Shown in pieces: positions 1 to 8,174 of a DNA stretch of 14,491 bases (the first letter of the stretch is position 1; each line of letters begins with the position of its first letter). The position numbers and the translations under genes were made by a program. Source of the stretch: Thiotrichaceae bacterium UBA7359 (GTDB taxonomy: Bacteria; Pseudomonadota; Gammaproteobacteria; Eutrophobiales; Eutrophobiaceae); assembly GCA_905182825.1 (NCBI GenBank), contig CAJJDJ010000201.1:1-14491 (forward strand), read 5' to 3'. The notes beneath the pieces are model-generated. The model made no database searches and was not told the DNA's origin. It saw only the letters and a list, made by a program, of their open reading frames with translations.

Positions 1-80
1 AATTTTGAACTAAGAGAATGAATCTCGTTCGGTGTTTTATAATGCAACTTAGTTGAGTCAACAATCATCTCTATAGGCAT
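1..80 (-). CDS. ftsQ: FtsQ, N-terminal fragment (runs off the window)
   Basis: An ATG at 80-78 opens a frame that stays open to the window edge. It encodes about 26 residues beginning MPIEMIVDSTKLHYK. It starts three bases after the ddl stop codon. The visible part is a polar segment with no membrane span yet, which fits the short cytoplasmic tail that precedes the single transmembrane helix of FtsQ. FtsQ is the bitopic divisome protein that holds FtsL and FtsB and controls FtsW-FtsI. The sequence shows only an open frame in the right place. The name is inferred from gene order, because ftsQ follows ddl in nearly all proteobacterial dcw clusters. A second in-frame ATG at 68-66 is an alternative start. 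The ribosome-binding site is weak: only a GAG triplet about nine bases upstream, so coupling to ddl is likely. Confidence 0.6.
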   Translation of the reverse strand, partial: MPIEMIVDSTKLHYKTPNEIHSLSSK

Positions 81-83
81 ATT

Positions 84-1034
84 TTATAGCTCTACCTTAG
101 CGGGTAAAACTAAACTCGTAGCTAATATTTGAACAACTAGTTGTTCGAAAGTTAAACCTGCTTGTTTAGCCCCCATAGGAACCAAACTATGATTCGTCAT
201 CCCTGGAACAGTATTAACTTCAATTAACCAAGCTTGATTTGCATCATCGACTATCATATCAACACGCGCCCATCCGCTAACACCTAAATATTGGCACGCT
301 TTCAAAGATAACTCACCTAGGTTTTTTTCAATAGTTTTATCAAGATTACATGGACAAATATATCTTGTATCGTTGTCTTGATATTTTGCTTTATAATCAT
401 AAAAGTCACGTGATGTTTCAAGTTTTATAACCGGTAAAACAACATTGTTTAATATTGGCACTGTATATTCATTACCCTCAATCCAGCTTTCTGCCATTAC
501 TCGTTCATCAAACTGATTTGCATCTGCCCATGCAACTGGCAAATTTTTAACATCCATTACTTTGCTTGCACCTAGACTAGAACCTTCTCTGACTGGCTTT
601 ACCATGATTGGCAAACTAAGCTTTTTCGCTATTTCATCCCATTTGCTTTTTGCAGACAATTCAACAGATGGAGCCGTAGACAACCCTGCACTTCTCCAAA
701 TTGATTTGCTTCTTATTTTATCCATCGCTAATGCAGACCCTAGTACGCCACTACCTGTATAAGGTAGACCGATTGTTTCTAAAGCCCCCTGGATTGTTCC
801 ATCCTCACCACCGCGACCATGCAATGCAATAAATACACGTTCAAAATTATCATCAATTAGTCGAGGCAAAATGCTCCCATCGAAATCAACTTCATGTGCA
901 TCTATATTTGCATTACATAGAGCTGTCGTTATAGCTTTCCCACTTTCCAGAGAAATAACTCGTTCAGCAGATTTCCCTCCCATCAAAACAGCAACCTTAC
1001 CAAAGTTTGGTAGTTCATTATCAGAAAAAAACAT
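84..1034 (-). CDS. ddl: D-alanine--D-alanine ligase (DdlB type)
   Basis: This cytoplasmic ATP-grasp enzyme joins two D-alanines to make the dipeptide that MurF uses. The protein is about 316 residues, close to the 306 of E. coli DdlB. Visible family motifs are the N-terminal KVAVLMGGKSAER, the HGRGGEDGTIQG segment, the FYDYKAKY segment that contributes to the active site, and the C-terminal EVNTVPGMTNHSLVP, which carries metal and substrate ligands. I chose ATG at 1034. It shares one base with the murB stop (TAATG) and has GGAG nine bases upstream. A TTG five codons further up is possible, but it would overlap murB by 16 bases and lies inside that ribosome-binding site. murB is immediately upstream and ftsQ immediately downstream, so the gene is almost certainly co-translated in the dcw operon. 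Nothing in the active-site segments looks damaged. Confidence 0.96.
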   Translation of the reverse strand: MFFSDNELPNFGKVAVLMGGKSAERVISLESGKAITTALCNANIDAHEVDFDGSILPRLIDDNFERVFIALHGRGGEDGTIQGALETIGLPYTGSGVLGSALAMDKIRSKSIWRSAGLSTAPSVELSAKSKWDEIAKKLSLPIMVKPVREGSSLGASKVMDVKNLPVAWADANQFDERVMAESWIEGNEYTVPILNNVVLPVIKLETSRDFYDYKAKYQDNDTRYICPCNLDKTIEKNLGELSLKACQYLGVSGWARVDMIVDDANQAWLIEVNTVPGMTNHSLVPMGAKQAGLTFEQLVVQILATSLVLPAKVEL

Positions 1035-1942
1035 TACTGTTTTCTCCAAGAAGCACCAACAATTCTTACTTCCGGAACTAACTTGACAGCATGTTTTTCG
1101 TATACGGTTTTATAAACTAATTTAATCAATCGTTCTATATCAGCAGAAGTTGCATCCCCCATATTAATTATAAAATTAGCATGCTTTTCTGATACGTATG
1201 CACCTCCAATATGCTTCCCTTTAAGCTCACAATTTTCTATTAATTTTGCTGCGTGGTGCTCTGATGGATTTCTAAATACAGACCCGCAACTTAATTGACC
1301 TAAAGGTTGCGCTAATGCACGTTCACTTAACATTATTTTGATGTCTTTCTCTACTATACTTTTGGTGGATATTTCTAACTTAATTTTGCAAGCTATAAAC
1401 CATTCATCTTCAGGAATTGGAACACTACGGTAGGCAATATCAAAATTTTCTTTGGCATATATTTTACATTTTCCTTCTCTATTTATTGTTTCGACATGAT
1501 TTAAATTTTTCCAAATGTCTCCGCCATAAGCCCCAGCATTCATCGCTAAAGCTCCTCCAATTGATCCGGGAATTCCTGCTAAAAATTCAATACCACTAAG
1601 GCCATGTTTTGCCGCAAAACGTGCAGCTTTTACACAAGGCACACCCGCACCAATAGCAATTTCATTTGCATTCAAAATTTCAAGATTATCAAGCACGCCT
1701 AACACAGAAATAACTACTCCAGATATACCACCATCACGCACTAACAAGTTACTACCATAACCTACCCAGGTTATGGGCATTTCCATTGGCACAGCAGAAA
1801 TAAAAACTGACAGATCATCGATATCAGCAGGCGAATAAAAATAATCAGCAGCGCCGCCAGTTTTCCAAGACGTGTGACGTGACATTGATTCTTGCTCTCG
1901 CAACTTTCCTCTTAATCTTGATATATCAATATTTTTTCGCAT
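1034..1942 (-). CDS. murB: UDP-N-acetylenolpyruvoylglucosamine reductase
   Basis: This FAD-dependent enzyme reduces UDP-GlcNAc-enolpyruvate to UDP-MurNAc with NADPH in the cytoplasm. The N-terminal half carries the FAD-binding signature HTSWKTGGAADYF, then WVGYGSNLLVRDGG and GIPGSIGGALAMNAGAYGG. The catalytic arginine is in AYRSVP. The proton-donor serine is in SCGSVFRNP, and the late glutamate is in LVPEVRIVG. At about 302 residues it lacks the extra tyrosine loop of the 342-residue E. coli enzyme, so it looks like the short, type II MurB. The start is uncertain. ATG at 1942 gives MRKNIDISRL; an in-frame TTG at 1954 would add four residues and has an AGG nine bases upstream, whereas the ATG has no clear ribosome-binding site. 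It follows murC after an AT-rich gap and its stop overlaps the ddl start. Confidence 0.96.
   Translation of the reverse strand: MRKNIDISRLRGKLREQESMSRHTSWKTGGAADYFYSPADIDDLSVFISAVPMEMPITWVGYGSNLLVRDGGISGVVISVLGVLDNLEILNANEIAIGAGVPCVKAARFAAKHGLSGIEFLAGIPGSIGGALAMNAGAYGGDIWKNLNHVETINREGKCKIYAKENFDIAYRSVPIPEDEWFIACKIKLEISTKSIVEKDIKIMLSERALAQPLGQLSCGSVFRNPSEHHAAKLIENCELKGKHIGGAYVSEKHANFIINMGDATSADIERLIKLVYKTVYEKHAVKLVPEVRIVGASWRKQ
1044..1047 (-). promoter_or_regulatory. Shine-Dalgarno GGAG of ddl
   Basis: GGAG lies nine bases upstream of the ATG at 1034-1032, inside the last codons of murB. It favours the ATG that overlaps the murB stop over the upstream in-frame TTG at 1049-1047, which this motif would overlap. 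Confidence 0.6.
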
Positions 1943-1952
1943 TTTACTATTC

Positions 1953-1976
1953 AATTCTTACTGCCTATAAAGAATT
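1953..1976. repeat. 7-bp inverted repeat in the murC/murB gap
   Basis: AATTCTT at 1953-1959 and AAGAATT at 1970-1976 are perfect inverted arms around a 10-base loop. On the murB transcript the loop carries an AGG that could act as the ribosome-binding site of the TTG start, and one arm covers most of that TTG. The arms hold only one G-C pair each, so an RNA hairpin would be weak. A palindromic protein site is an alternative. There is no T-run after it, so it does not look like a terminator. Confidence 0.35.
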
Positions 1977-2007
1977 TTATTTTTTACACTTAACAAAATT
2001 ATTTCTT

Positions 2008-3429
2008 TTAATGCATTGACCCTGAACAATCATGGTAAAGTTTTTTTGAAATTGACCCGATATCTCCCGCACCTAATGTCAAAATCAGATCATTTTCTTT
2101 TACAATACTCGTCAGCAGTTCTAGGACCTTATCTTTATCTTCTACAAAAACAGGCTCAACTTGACCTCTCAACCTAATAGCACGACATAATGTCCGACTA
2201 TCTGCTCCAGCAATCAGTTCTTCACCAGCTGCATAAACATCCAGTATCAAAAGAATTTCTACTTGTGAAAGCACCTGACTAAAATCTTCGAATAAATCAC
2301 GCATGCGTGTATAACGATGCGGTTGATAAACAACTACTAAGCGCTGATTAGGCCAACCCATCCTAATAGCAGATAAGGTAGCTTTGATTTCTGTGGGGTG
2401 ATGGGCATAGTCATCGATCAACATGACATTAGTATTAATAATTTTTATTATCCCATACACGTGACAACGACGAGATATTCCTTGAAAATGAGATAGTGCA
2501 TTAATAATATCTTTATCTTTAATACCTAATTCATGAGCAACTGCAATTGATGCCAACGCGTTTAACAGATTGTGCTTTCCTGGCAAATTAAGTTCAACTT
2601 CCAGCCAATTTTTTTTATCTTTACGTGACACATTGAACCAAGTCTTGGTTTTCTCTTGACGTAAAAATTCAGCGTTATAATCAGCTTCAAAATCAACTCC
2701 ATAAGTCACAACAGGCTTGGTAACCTCAGGCATTATTTTTCTCACACCTTCATCATCAACACATAGTACAGCTAAACCATAAAAAGGTATTTGATGTAAA
2801 AATTCGATGAAATTATTTCGGAGGTTTACAAAATCACCGGAATAAGCGTCTAGATGATCAGCATCAATATTTGTAATTACTGCAATTACTGGATAAAGAT
2901 GCAAAAAAGAAGCGTCGCTTTCATCTGCTTCAGCAACAATATATTTACCACTACCAAGACGTGCATGAGAACCTGAACTATTCAATAACCCACCAATTAT
3001 ATAGGTAGGATCAAGTCCACCTTCTGCCAGCACACTAGCAACTAGACTGGTAGTAGTTGTCTTTCCATGTGTTCCGGCAATCGCAATTCCTGGACTAAAA
3101 CGCATAAGCTCCGCCAACATTTCTGCACGGCCAACTACCGGGATTCTATTCTTACGTGCTTCACAAATTTCTTCATTAGTTTCATCAATAGCGCTTGTTA
3201 TAACCACGACATCTGTTTTTTTGATGTTTTTTGTTGAATGTCCTATTGATATTTTTATCCCTAATGATTCAAGTCTTTGCGTAATAGCACTTTCTTTAAT
3301 ATCAGAACCGCTAATTTCATAACCAATATTTTTAAGCACCTCAGCTATACCACCCATCCCAGCACCACCGATGCCTATAAAATGAATATGTTTCACTCTA
3401 CCCATTGCATGTAATTGCATATCAGTCAT
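2008..3429 (-). CDS. murC: UDP-N-acetylmuramate--L-alanine ligase
   Basis: This ATP-dependent Mur ligase adds L-alanine to UDP-MurNAc, the first peptide step, in the cytoplasm. Domain order is typical. An N-terminal Rossmann fold has HFIGIGGAGMGG near residues 16-27. The central ATPase domain has AGTHGKTTTTS near 118-128. The C-terminal domain has DDYAHHPTEIKAT and YQPHRYTRMRDLF. I chose ATG at 3429 because GGAAG lies six bases upstream and the start forms an 8-base overlap (ATGACTGA) with the murG stop, giving about 473 residues. The longer open frame upstream would run 62 bases into murG. Two further in-frame ATGs, at 3420 and 3405, cannot be excluded; the conserved region begins just after the last. 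The E. coli protein has 491 residues, so the length is normal. Confidence 0.97.
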   Translation of the reverse strand: MTDMQLHAMGRVKHIHFIGIGGAGMGGIAEVLKNIGYEISGSDIKESAITQRLESLGIKISIGHSTKNIKKTDVVVITSAIDETNEEICEARKNRIPVVGRAEMLAELMRFSPGIAIAGTHGKTTTTSLVASVLAEGGLDPTYIIGGLLNSSGSHARLGSGKYIVAEADESDASFLHLYPVIAVITNIDADHLDAYSGDFVNLRNNFIEFLHQIPFYGLAVLCVDDEGVRKIMPEVTKPVVTYGVDFEADYNAEFLRQEKTKTWFNVSRKDKKNWLEVELNLPGKHNLLNALASIAVAHELGIKDKDIINALSHFQGISRRCHVYGIIKIINTNVMLIDDYAHHPTEIKATLSAIRMGWPNQRLVVVYQPHRYTRMRDLFEDFSQVLSQVEILLILDVYAAGEELIAGADSRTLCRAIRLRGQVEPVFVEDKDKVLELLTSIVKENDLILTLGAGDIGSISKKLYHDCSGSMH

Positions 3430-4507
3430 GAGCTGCTTCCATACACATATTAGCGACAAGCCTAGTTGCTTCTGGCCTAGCAAGTGAACGCGCTTTTATG
3501 GCCATCCCCAATAAGTGTTCAGGACTATCTATAAGTTGTGATAAGACCTCTTTCAATCTATCGACTGTGAACTGTGCTTCCTGAATCAAAACTGAAGCAC
3601 CTTCTGTTGTCATATAATTCCCATTCGCAGTCTGATGATCATCAACCGCATATGGAAACGGGATGAGTATTGAACCAACACCACAGGCAGCTAGTTCAGC
3701 AATAGTTAATGCACCAGCACGGCACACAACAACATCAGCCCAGGCATAAGCTGCGGCCATATCCTCGATAAAGGAGGTCACTTCAGAGTTAATTTTGCTA
3801 TTATCATAAGCAGTCCTCATCACTTCATAATGCTTCTCTCCGCACTGATGTTTTACCTCAACTTTATAATCAGCACTCAAGGCTAGAAGTGACTTCGGGA
3901 TCACATCATTTAATACTTTTGCACCTAGGCTACCACCAAGCGCCAAGACCTTTATTAATTTAACATCATTATTTATATGACGTTCTTTAGGTTCTTGTAA
4001 ATTTATAATATCAGTACGTACAGGGTTCCCTGTGATAGTTATTTTATCGGCGTCTTTGAACACTCCTGGAAATGCAGTCATCACAGAAACAGAAAAAGGT
4101 GCTAATAATTTATTCGTTAACCCAGCGATAGCATTTTGTTCATGAATCAACAATGGGACACGCATTAACCATGCAGCTATTCCTCCCGGGCCACTTACAA
4201 AACCACCCATACCTAAGACAGCAACAGGTCGTATTTTTATAATTATTGAAAGTGCTTGGATAAAAGCAAGTAACAACATGATTGGTGCAATCAATAAACG
4301 AATTAATCCTTTACCCCTTACAGCAACAACATTAATTTTTAATAGTGGATAACCATAACCAGGAATCACATTAGTCTCTAGTCCTTTATCCGTACCTAAC
4401 CAAAATAGATTAAATCCATTTTCTTTAAGATAATCAGCGACAGCTAATGCTGGATAAATATGTCCTCCCGTTCCACCTGCCATGATAAGTATATTCTTAT
4501 CACCCAT
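3422..4507 (-). CDS. murG: UDP-GlcNAc--lipid I GlcNAc transferase (lipid II synthase)
   Basis: This GT28-family glycosyltransferase sits on the cytoplasmic face of the membrane and transfers GlcNAc to lipid I to make lipid II. The first glycine-rich loop, GGTGGHIYPALA, is near residues 11-22. The second, GGFVSGPGG, is followed by HEQNAIAGLTN. TGNPVRTD and the third loop GGSLGAKVLND follow. The donor-binding segment RAGALTIAELAACG and the PYAVDDHQTANG motif complete the family pattern. The first E. coli loop residues that differ (GGSLGA rather than GGSQGA) are ordinary variation as far as I know. I chose ATG at 4507. It has GGAG seven bases upstream and an 8-base overlap (ATGGGTGA) with ftsW, giving 361 residues against 355 in E. 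coli. An ATG five codons upstream has no ribosome-binding site. Confidence 0.97.
   Translation of the reverse strand: MGDKNILIMAGGTGGHIYPALAVADYLKENGFNLFWLGTDKGLETNVIPGYGYPLLKINVVAVRGKGLIRLLIAPIMLLLAFIQALSIIIKIRPVAVLGMGGFVSGPGGIAAWLMRVPLLIHEQNAIAGLTNKLLAPFSVSVMTAFPGVFKDADKITITGNPVRTDIINLQEPKERHINNDVKLIKVLALGGSLGAKVLNDVIPKSLLALSADYKVEVKHQCGEKHYEVMRTAYDNSKINSEVTSFIEDMAAAYAWADVVVCRAGALTIAELAACGVGSILIPFPYAVDDHQTANGNYMTTEGASVLIQEAQFTVDRLKEVLSQLIDSPEHLLGMAIKARSLARPEATRLVANMCMEAAHD
3436..3440 (-). promoter_or_regulatory. Shine-Dalgarno GGAAG of murC
   Basis: GGAAG inside the 3' end of murG stands six bases before the ATG at 3429-3427. It is the basis for placing the murC start there rather than at the longest open frame. 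Confidence 0.6.
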
Positions 4508-5702
4508 AGGTCGGCTCCACATTAGTTATGATTTGACGCGAATCTTGACGATTTTCATATTCAACACGTAACAGAATACCTAATAACATACAGAATACGA
4601 TCAAACTATTACCACCATAACTCATCATTGGTAGAGTCAAACCCTTAGTCGGTAAGACCCCCATATTTACACCAATATTAATATAAGCCTGAATGCCAAT
4701 AATTAATCCAATACCATATGCGAAGTAAGCAGAAAAATGTTTCTCAACACGCTCCGCTATATGTCCAATAACAAATGCACGCCAGACAATGAACGAATAT
4801 AAAAGAATCATCATTATACTACCGAATAAACCAAGTTCTTCTGCCAGCACAGAAAAAATAAAATCAGTATGCGCTTCTGGCAGATAAAAAAGTTTCTGCA
4901 CACTACTACCAAGCCCTACTCCAAACCAATCGCCTCGACCAAACGCAATCAAAGCTTGAGTTAACTGAAAACCACTATCATATGGGTCCTTCCAGGGATC
5001 AAGAAAACTCATCAATCTTTGCATACGATAAGGAGACAAGAATGCTATAGTGGTAAGGGCGGAAACTGCAACTAAATTCCATGCAATAAAACGTATTTTA
5101 GGTACACCTCCCATAAACAACATACCTAACGCAGTTCCGAATAAGACTACGCTTGTTCCAAAATCAGGTTCAAATAATAGTAAGGCTGAGATAAAAGTCA
5201 GTACAATAATTGGACTAATAAACCCTGTGAACCCGGTTTGCACCGTCTCTCCATGACGCACCATATATCCAGCAAGGTAAGCAATAAAAAATAGTTTAAC
5301 TGGCTCAGATGGTTGTAAAGAGAATGGTCCCAATTGAATCCAACGCATACTGCCATTAACTTCCTTTCCGACACCCGGAATGAGAACCAAAATCAACAAA
5401 AATATTGATGTCATTAATAAAGGCACGCTTACCAATCTCCAAAAATGCATCGGGATTTTCAAAATTATTGAGGCAAAAAATAAACCAATAATTGCTGCTA
5501 TACCTTGTCGCCATAAATAAAATAACGGGTCATTAAATTCTTTTGCCGATATAGAAATAGAGGCCGATGTAACCATTATCAAACCAAAAAAAAGTATTGA
5601 TAGAGAGATCCCCATTAACCAGAAGTCATAACCTGCTATTAATTTTTTATTCACTTGCGACTGTGAAGACAATGTTGCTTGTTGTTTATTGTGGATAGAC
5701 AT
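4500..5702 (-). CDS. ftsW: Septal peptidoglycan glycosyltransferase FtsW (SEDS family)
   Basis: This polytopic inner-membrane protein polymerises lipid II at the septum as the partner of FtsI. About 400 residues, with a polar N-terminal tail of roughly 23 residues followed by some nine or ten hydrophobic spans. SEDS landmarks are NGSMRWIQLGPFSLQPSE near 116-133, FEPDFGT near 178-184, the GVGLGSS segment near 261, and LPEAHTDFIFSVLAEELG near 274-291, whose aspartate in HTDF I take as the catalytic Asp equivalent. KGLTLPMMSYGGNS stands near the C-terminus. I chose ATG at 5702. It shares its first base with the murD stop (TGATG) and has GGAAG seven bases upstream. The ATG two codons earlier is only one base from that motif. 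The gene sits between murD and murG, its usual place. Confidence 0.97.
   Translation of the reverse strand: MSIHNKQQATLSSQSQVNKKLIAGYDFWLMGISLSILFFGLIMVTSASISISAKEFNDPLFYLWRQGIAAIIGLFFASIILKIPMHFWRLVSVPLLMTSIFLLILVLIPGVGKEVNGSMRWIQLGPFSLQPSEPVKLFFIAYLAGYMVRHGETVQTGFTGFISPIIVLTFISALLLFEPDFGTSVVLFGTALGMLFMGGVPKIRFIAWNLVAVSALTTIAFLSPYRMQRLMSFLDPWKDPYDSGFQLTQALIAFGRGDWFGVGLGSSVQKLFYLPEAHTDFIFSVLAEELGLFGSIMMILLYSFIVWRAFVIGHIAERVEKHFSAYFAYGIGLIIGIQAYINIGVNMGVLPTKGLTLPMMSYGGNSLIVFCMLLGILLRVEYENRQDSRQIITNVEPTYG
4515..4518 (-). promoter_or_regulatory. Shine-Dalgarno GGAG of murG
   Basis: GGAG in the last codons of ftsW lies seven bases before the ATG at 4507-4505. It decides between the two possible murG starts. 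Confidence 0.6.
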
Positions 5703-7051
5703 CAACATGCTTCCAACATATTAATTGCCGTAACAAAAGCAGCACCACGCTCTTGATAACTTTCATACATATCTAAACTTGCGCATGCTGGAGCGAGTAG
5801 AACTACTTCACCAGCTTCTGCCAAATCATTTGCAGTGTTGACCGCTTCAGTCATGTCATTCACAAAATCATATGTGACTTCTGAATCAATAACATTTGCT
5901 ATTTTTTTTGCATCGACTCCTAGTAACAAAACATGTTTCACATATTTTGTTATTATTGGTGTCAAACTAGATAAATTTGCACCTTTACTATCGCCACCCG
6001 CGATAAGAATAATCTTACCAAGAACACAAAGACTTTTAATCGATGCTATACAAGCACCTATGTTTGTCGCTTTCGAATCATTAAACCAATCAACCTTTTT
6101 AATTCTTGCGACTCGCTGACATCTATGCTCAAGTCCAGAAAAACTCTTTAAAGTTTTAATCATCGAGTCAAATGGCACATTCATAGAGGTTGCTAATGCA
6201 ATTGCTGCTAGTGCATTGGCTACATTATGTTCCCCTTTTATACCTAGCTCATCTTGCCTAATTATTTTGTTATCACCCTGACATAACCAGACCTCATTAT
6301 TTTTTATAATGGTGCCGAAGTTATTTTTTTCAGGTCTGTTTAGAGTAAAAGAAATTGATTGTCTTGAGTTATCATCCATTGCTTTAACTGCATCATCATC
6401 CTTATTGATAACCATTAATCCATTACCTGAATATATCTTTTTCTTTACATTGATATATTCATATAAGTTCGTATGACGATCCATATGATCAGATGAGATA
6501 TTTAATACAACGCTTGCATGTGCATTTAAGGAAAAAGTTGTTTCCAGTTGAAAACTAGATAATTCTAGTACATATATATCAGGGATGTCTTCATTTAATA
6601 AATCAAGTGCTGGTGTACCAAGATTTCCACCGACACTTGTTTTTAATCCTGCTTGTCTAGTCATTTCTGTAATTAAAGTTGTAACCGTACTCTTTCCATT
6701 AGAACCAGAAATTGCAATTATTGGCGCCTTCGCTTGTTGGCAAAATATTTCAATATCACCAAAAATAGGAGTGCCATTTGCAATCGCTTGTTTGACAGCT
6801 TCGTTATTTAACGACACCCCAGGACTTAAGATTATTTGATCTGATGATAAGAGGATTTCTGCATTAATTTCCCCAAGAAAAACAGGAACTGATGTGCACT
6901 CAGTCTTTAAGATTGAAAGACCCGGCGGATCCATACGGCTGTCTGTAACAGCAATTTTCAAATCTTTACTCAACAAATAACGCACGCATGAGATCCCGGT
7001 CTTACCAAGACCAACAACGACTGCATCAAAATGTTGTTTCGTTTCCTTCAT
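5702..7051 (-). CDS. murD: UDP-N-acetylmuramoyl-L-alanine--D-glutamate ligase
   Basis: This cytoplasmic Mur ligase adds D-glutamate to UDP-MurNAc-L-Ala. The N-terminal nucleotide fold has VVVGLGKTGIS near residues 11-21. The ATP loop SGSNGKSTVTT is near 115-125. The central domain has SSDHMDRH, a lysine-rich YINVKKKIYS segment that holds the lysine expected to be carbamylated, and HNVANALAA. The C-terminal domain has DWFNDSKATN and LAPACASLDMYESY. I chose ATG at 7051, which has AAGG five bases upstream and gives 449 residues, against 438 in E. coli. An in-frame TTG ten codons further up would leave only about ten bases after mraY but has no better site. The 40-base gap to mraY is one of the few real gaps in the operon. 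The stop overlaps the ftsW start by one base. Confidence 0.97.
   Translation of the reverse strand: MKETKQHFDAVVVGLGKTGISCVRYLLSKDLKIAVTDSRMDPPGLSILKTECTSVPVFLGEINAEILLSSDQIILSPGVSLNNEAVKQAIANGTPIFGDIEIFCQQAKAPIIAISGSNGKSTVTTLITEMTRQAGLKTSVGGNLGTPALDLLNEDIPDIYVLELSSFQLETTFSLNAHASVVLNISSDHMDRHTNLYEYINVKKKIYSGNGLMVINKDDDAVKAMDDNSRQSISFTLNRPEKNNFGTIIKNNEVWLCQGDNKIIRQDELGIKGEHNVANALAAIALATSMNVPFDSMIKTLKSFSGLEHRCQRVARIKKVDWFNDSKATNIGACIASIKSLCVLGKIILIAGGDSKGANLSSLTPIITKYVKHVLLLGVDAKKIANVIDSEVTYDFVNDMTEAVNTANDLAEAGEVVLLAPACASLDMYESYQERGAAFVTAINMLEAC
5710..5714 (-). promoter_or_regulatory. Shine-Dalgarno GGAAG of ftsW
   Basis: GGAAG near the murD stop is seven bases before the ATG at 5702-5700 but one base before the ATG at 5708-5706. 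The spacing makes the downstream ATG the likely start. Confidence 0.6.
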
Positions 7052-7056
7052 CTTTA

Positions 7057-7060
7057 CCTT
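7057..7060 (-). promoter_or_regulatory. Shine-Dalgarno AAGG of murD
   Basis: AAGG, preceded by a run of A, lies five bases before the ATG at 7051-7049 within the mraY/murD gap. It supports that ATG over the upstream in-frame TTG at 7081-7079. Confidence 0.55.
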
Positions 7061-7091
7061 TTTTTCTGTAGTACAAAGCAACTGGCATCCC

Positions 7092-8174
7092 TCATCTTAT
7101 CTTCAAGCTAGCAAGGCCAATCAGGACCAGAATAACGGTAATAATCCAAAACCGAACTATGACTCTCGGTTCTGGCCAACCTTTAAGTTCGTAATGATGA
7201 TGTAAAGGTGCCATTCTAAATATTCTCTTACCGGTTAACTTATAAGAACCAACTTGCAAAATGACTGATACCGTTTCCATAACAAAGACTCCACCCATAA
7301 TGAATAACGCTAATTCTTGTCGTGTCACTACAGCAACAACACCTAATGCTGCTCCTAGTGCCAAGGCACCGATATCACCCATAAAAACCTGTGCTGGATA
7401 AGTGTTAAACCAAAGGAAGCCTAGTCCAGAACCAACGATGGCTGCGCAAAATACTGCGACCTCACCAACACCAGGAATAAATGGGATACCGAGGTATTTA
7501 GAAAAGCCCGCATGACCCGTGGCATATGCAAAGATTGCTAGTGCACCAGCGACCATAACGGTTGGTAGAATGGCTAAACCATCTAAACCATCTGTCAAAT
7601 TAACCGCATTACTTGAACCGACAATGACAAAGTAGGCAAGTACGACATATAACCAGCCCATATCAAAGGTAAAGGCTTTGACAAACGGCACAATTAATTG
7701 CGTTTCAACAGGAAAAACGGCTGTTTGAAAAAGATAAACCGCTGCGCAAATAGCAACTACAGATTGCGCAATGTATTTATATTTGGAACGTAGCCCTTTT
7801 GAATTGTTATAAATAACTTTTTTATAGTCATCAATTAAACCAATAACACCAAACAACAAAGTTACTATTAAGACAACTAATACATACCGATTATTTAAAT
7901 CTGCCCAGCATAATGTACTGAAGGTAATTGAAATCAGGATTAATAAACCACCCATAGTAGGGGTGCCAGACTTTTCAAGATGCGTTTTCGGTCCATCGTC
8001 CCTGATACTTTGACCGATCTGTTTTTTAGTTAAGTGGCGTATTAAATAGGGACCAAATAAAAAGGAGACAAATAATGACGTTAGCACACCAAGGATAGTT
8101 CTTAGTGTCAAATAACGAAATACATTAAACCCGCTATCAAACTGTGCTAGATATTCTGTAAACCAGAGCAACAT
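7092..8174 (-). CDS. mraY: Phospho-N-acetylmuramoyl-pentapeptide transferase
   Basis: This integral membrane enzyme transfers phospho-MurNAc-pentapeptide from UDP to undecaprenyl phosphate, making lipid I. The 360 residues match the E. coli length exactly as I recall it, with about ten hydrophobic spans. Signature regions are DDGPKTHLEKSGTPTMGG near 59-76, the DDYKK aspartates near 115-119, NAVNLTDGLDGL near 189-200, FMGDIGALALG with Asp near 267, and MAPLHHHYELKGWPE with the triple histidine near 325-327. All catalytic acidic residues and histidines are present. The start ATG shares one base with the murF stop (TAATG), and a strong GGAGG stands ten bases upstream. The C-terminus LASLKIR is nearly that of E. 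coli. Coupled to murF; a 40-base gap separates it from murD. Confidence 0.98.
   Translation of the reverse strand: MLLWFTEYLAQFDSGFNVFRYLTLRTILGVLTSLFVSFLFGPYLIRHLTKKQIGQSIRDDGPKTHLEKSGTPTMGGLLILISITFSTLCWADLNNRYVLVVLIVTLLFGVIGLIDDYKKVIYNNSKGLRSKYKYIAQSVVAICAAVYLFQTAVFPVETQLIVPFVKAFTFDMGWLYVVLAYFVIVGSSNAVNLTDGLDGLAILPTVMVAGALAIFAYATGHAGFSKYLGIPFIPGVGEVAVFCAAIVGSGLGFLWFNTYPAQVFMGDIGALALGAALGVVAVVTRQELALFIMGGVFVMETVSVILQVGSYKLTGKRIFRMAPLHHHYELKGWPEPRVIVRFWIITVILVLIGLASLKIR

Noticed and set aside
1953..1976. The inverted repeat before murB read as an intrinsic terminator.
   Set aside because: The stem is AT-rich with one G-C pair and no U-tract follows it on the transcript.
1943..2007. A possible sigma-70 promoter for murB in the murC/murB gap (TTGTTA, TAAAAT and TTATAG-like hexamers).
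   Set aside because: The hexamers are not spaced 16-18 bases apart in any good combination, and such matches are expected by chance in AT-rich DNA.
5835..6839. Plus-strand frames of 84-94 codons opposite murD.
   Set aside because: They are antisense to conserved murD motifs and show no family resemblance or gene context.
7026..7088. A 20-codon frame beginning in the mraY/murD gap and overlapping the start of murD in another frame, with a GAGGG directly before its ATG and an A7 run inside.
   Set aside because: The GAGGG touches the ATG, leaving no normal spacing. The frame ends inside murD and the peptide is unremarkable. A +1 shift would be needed to enter murD, and murD has its own ribosome-binding site.
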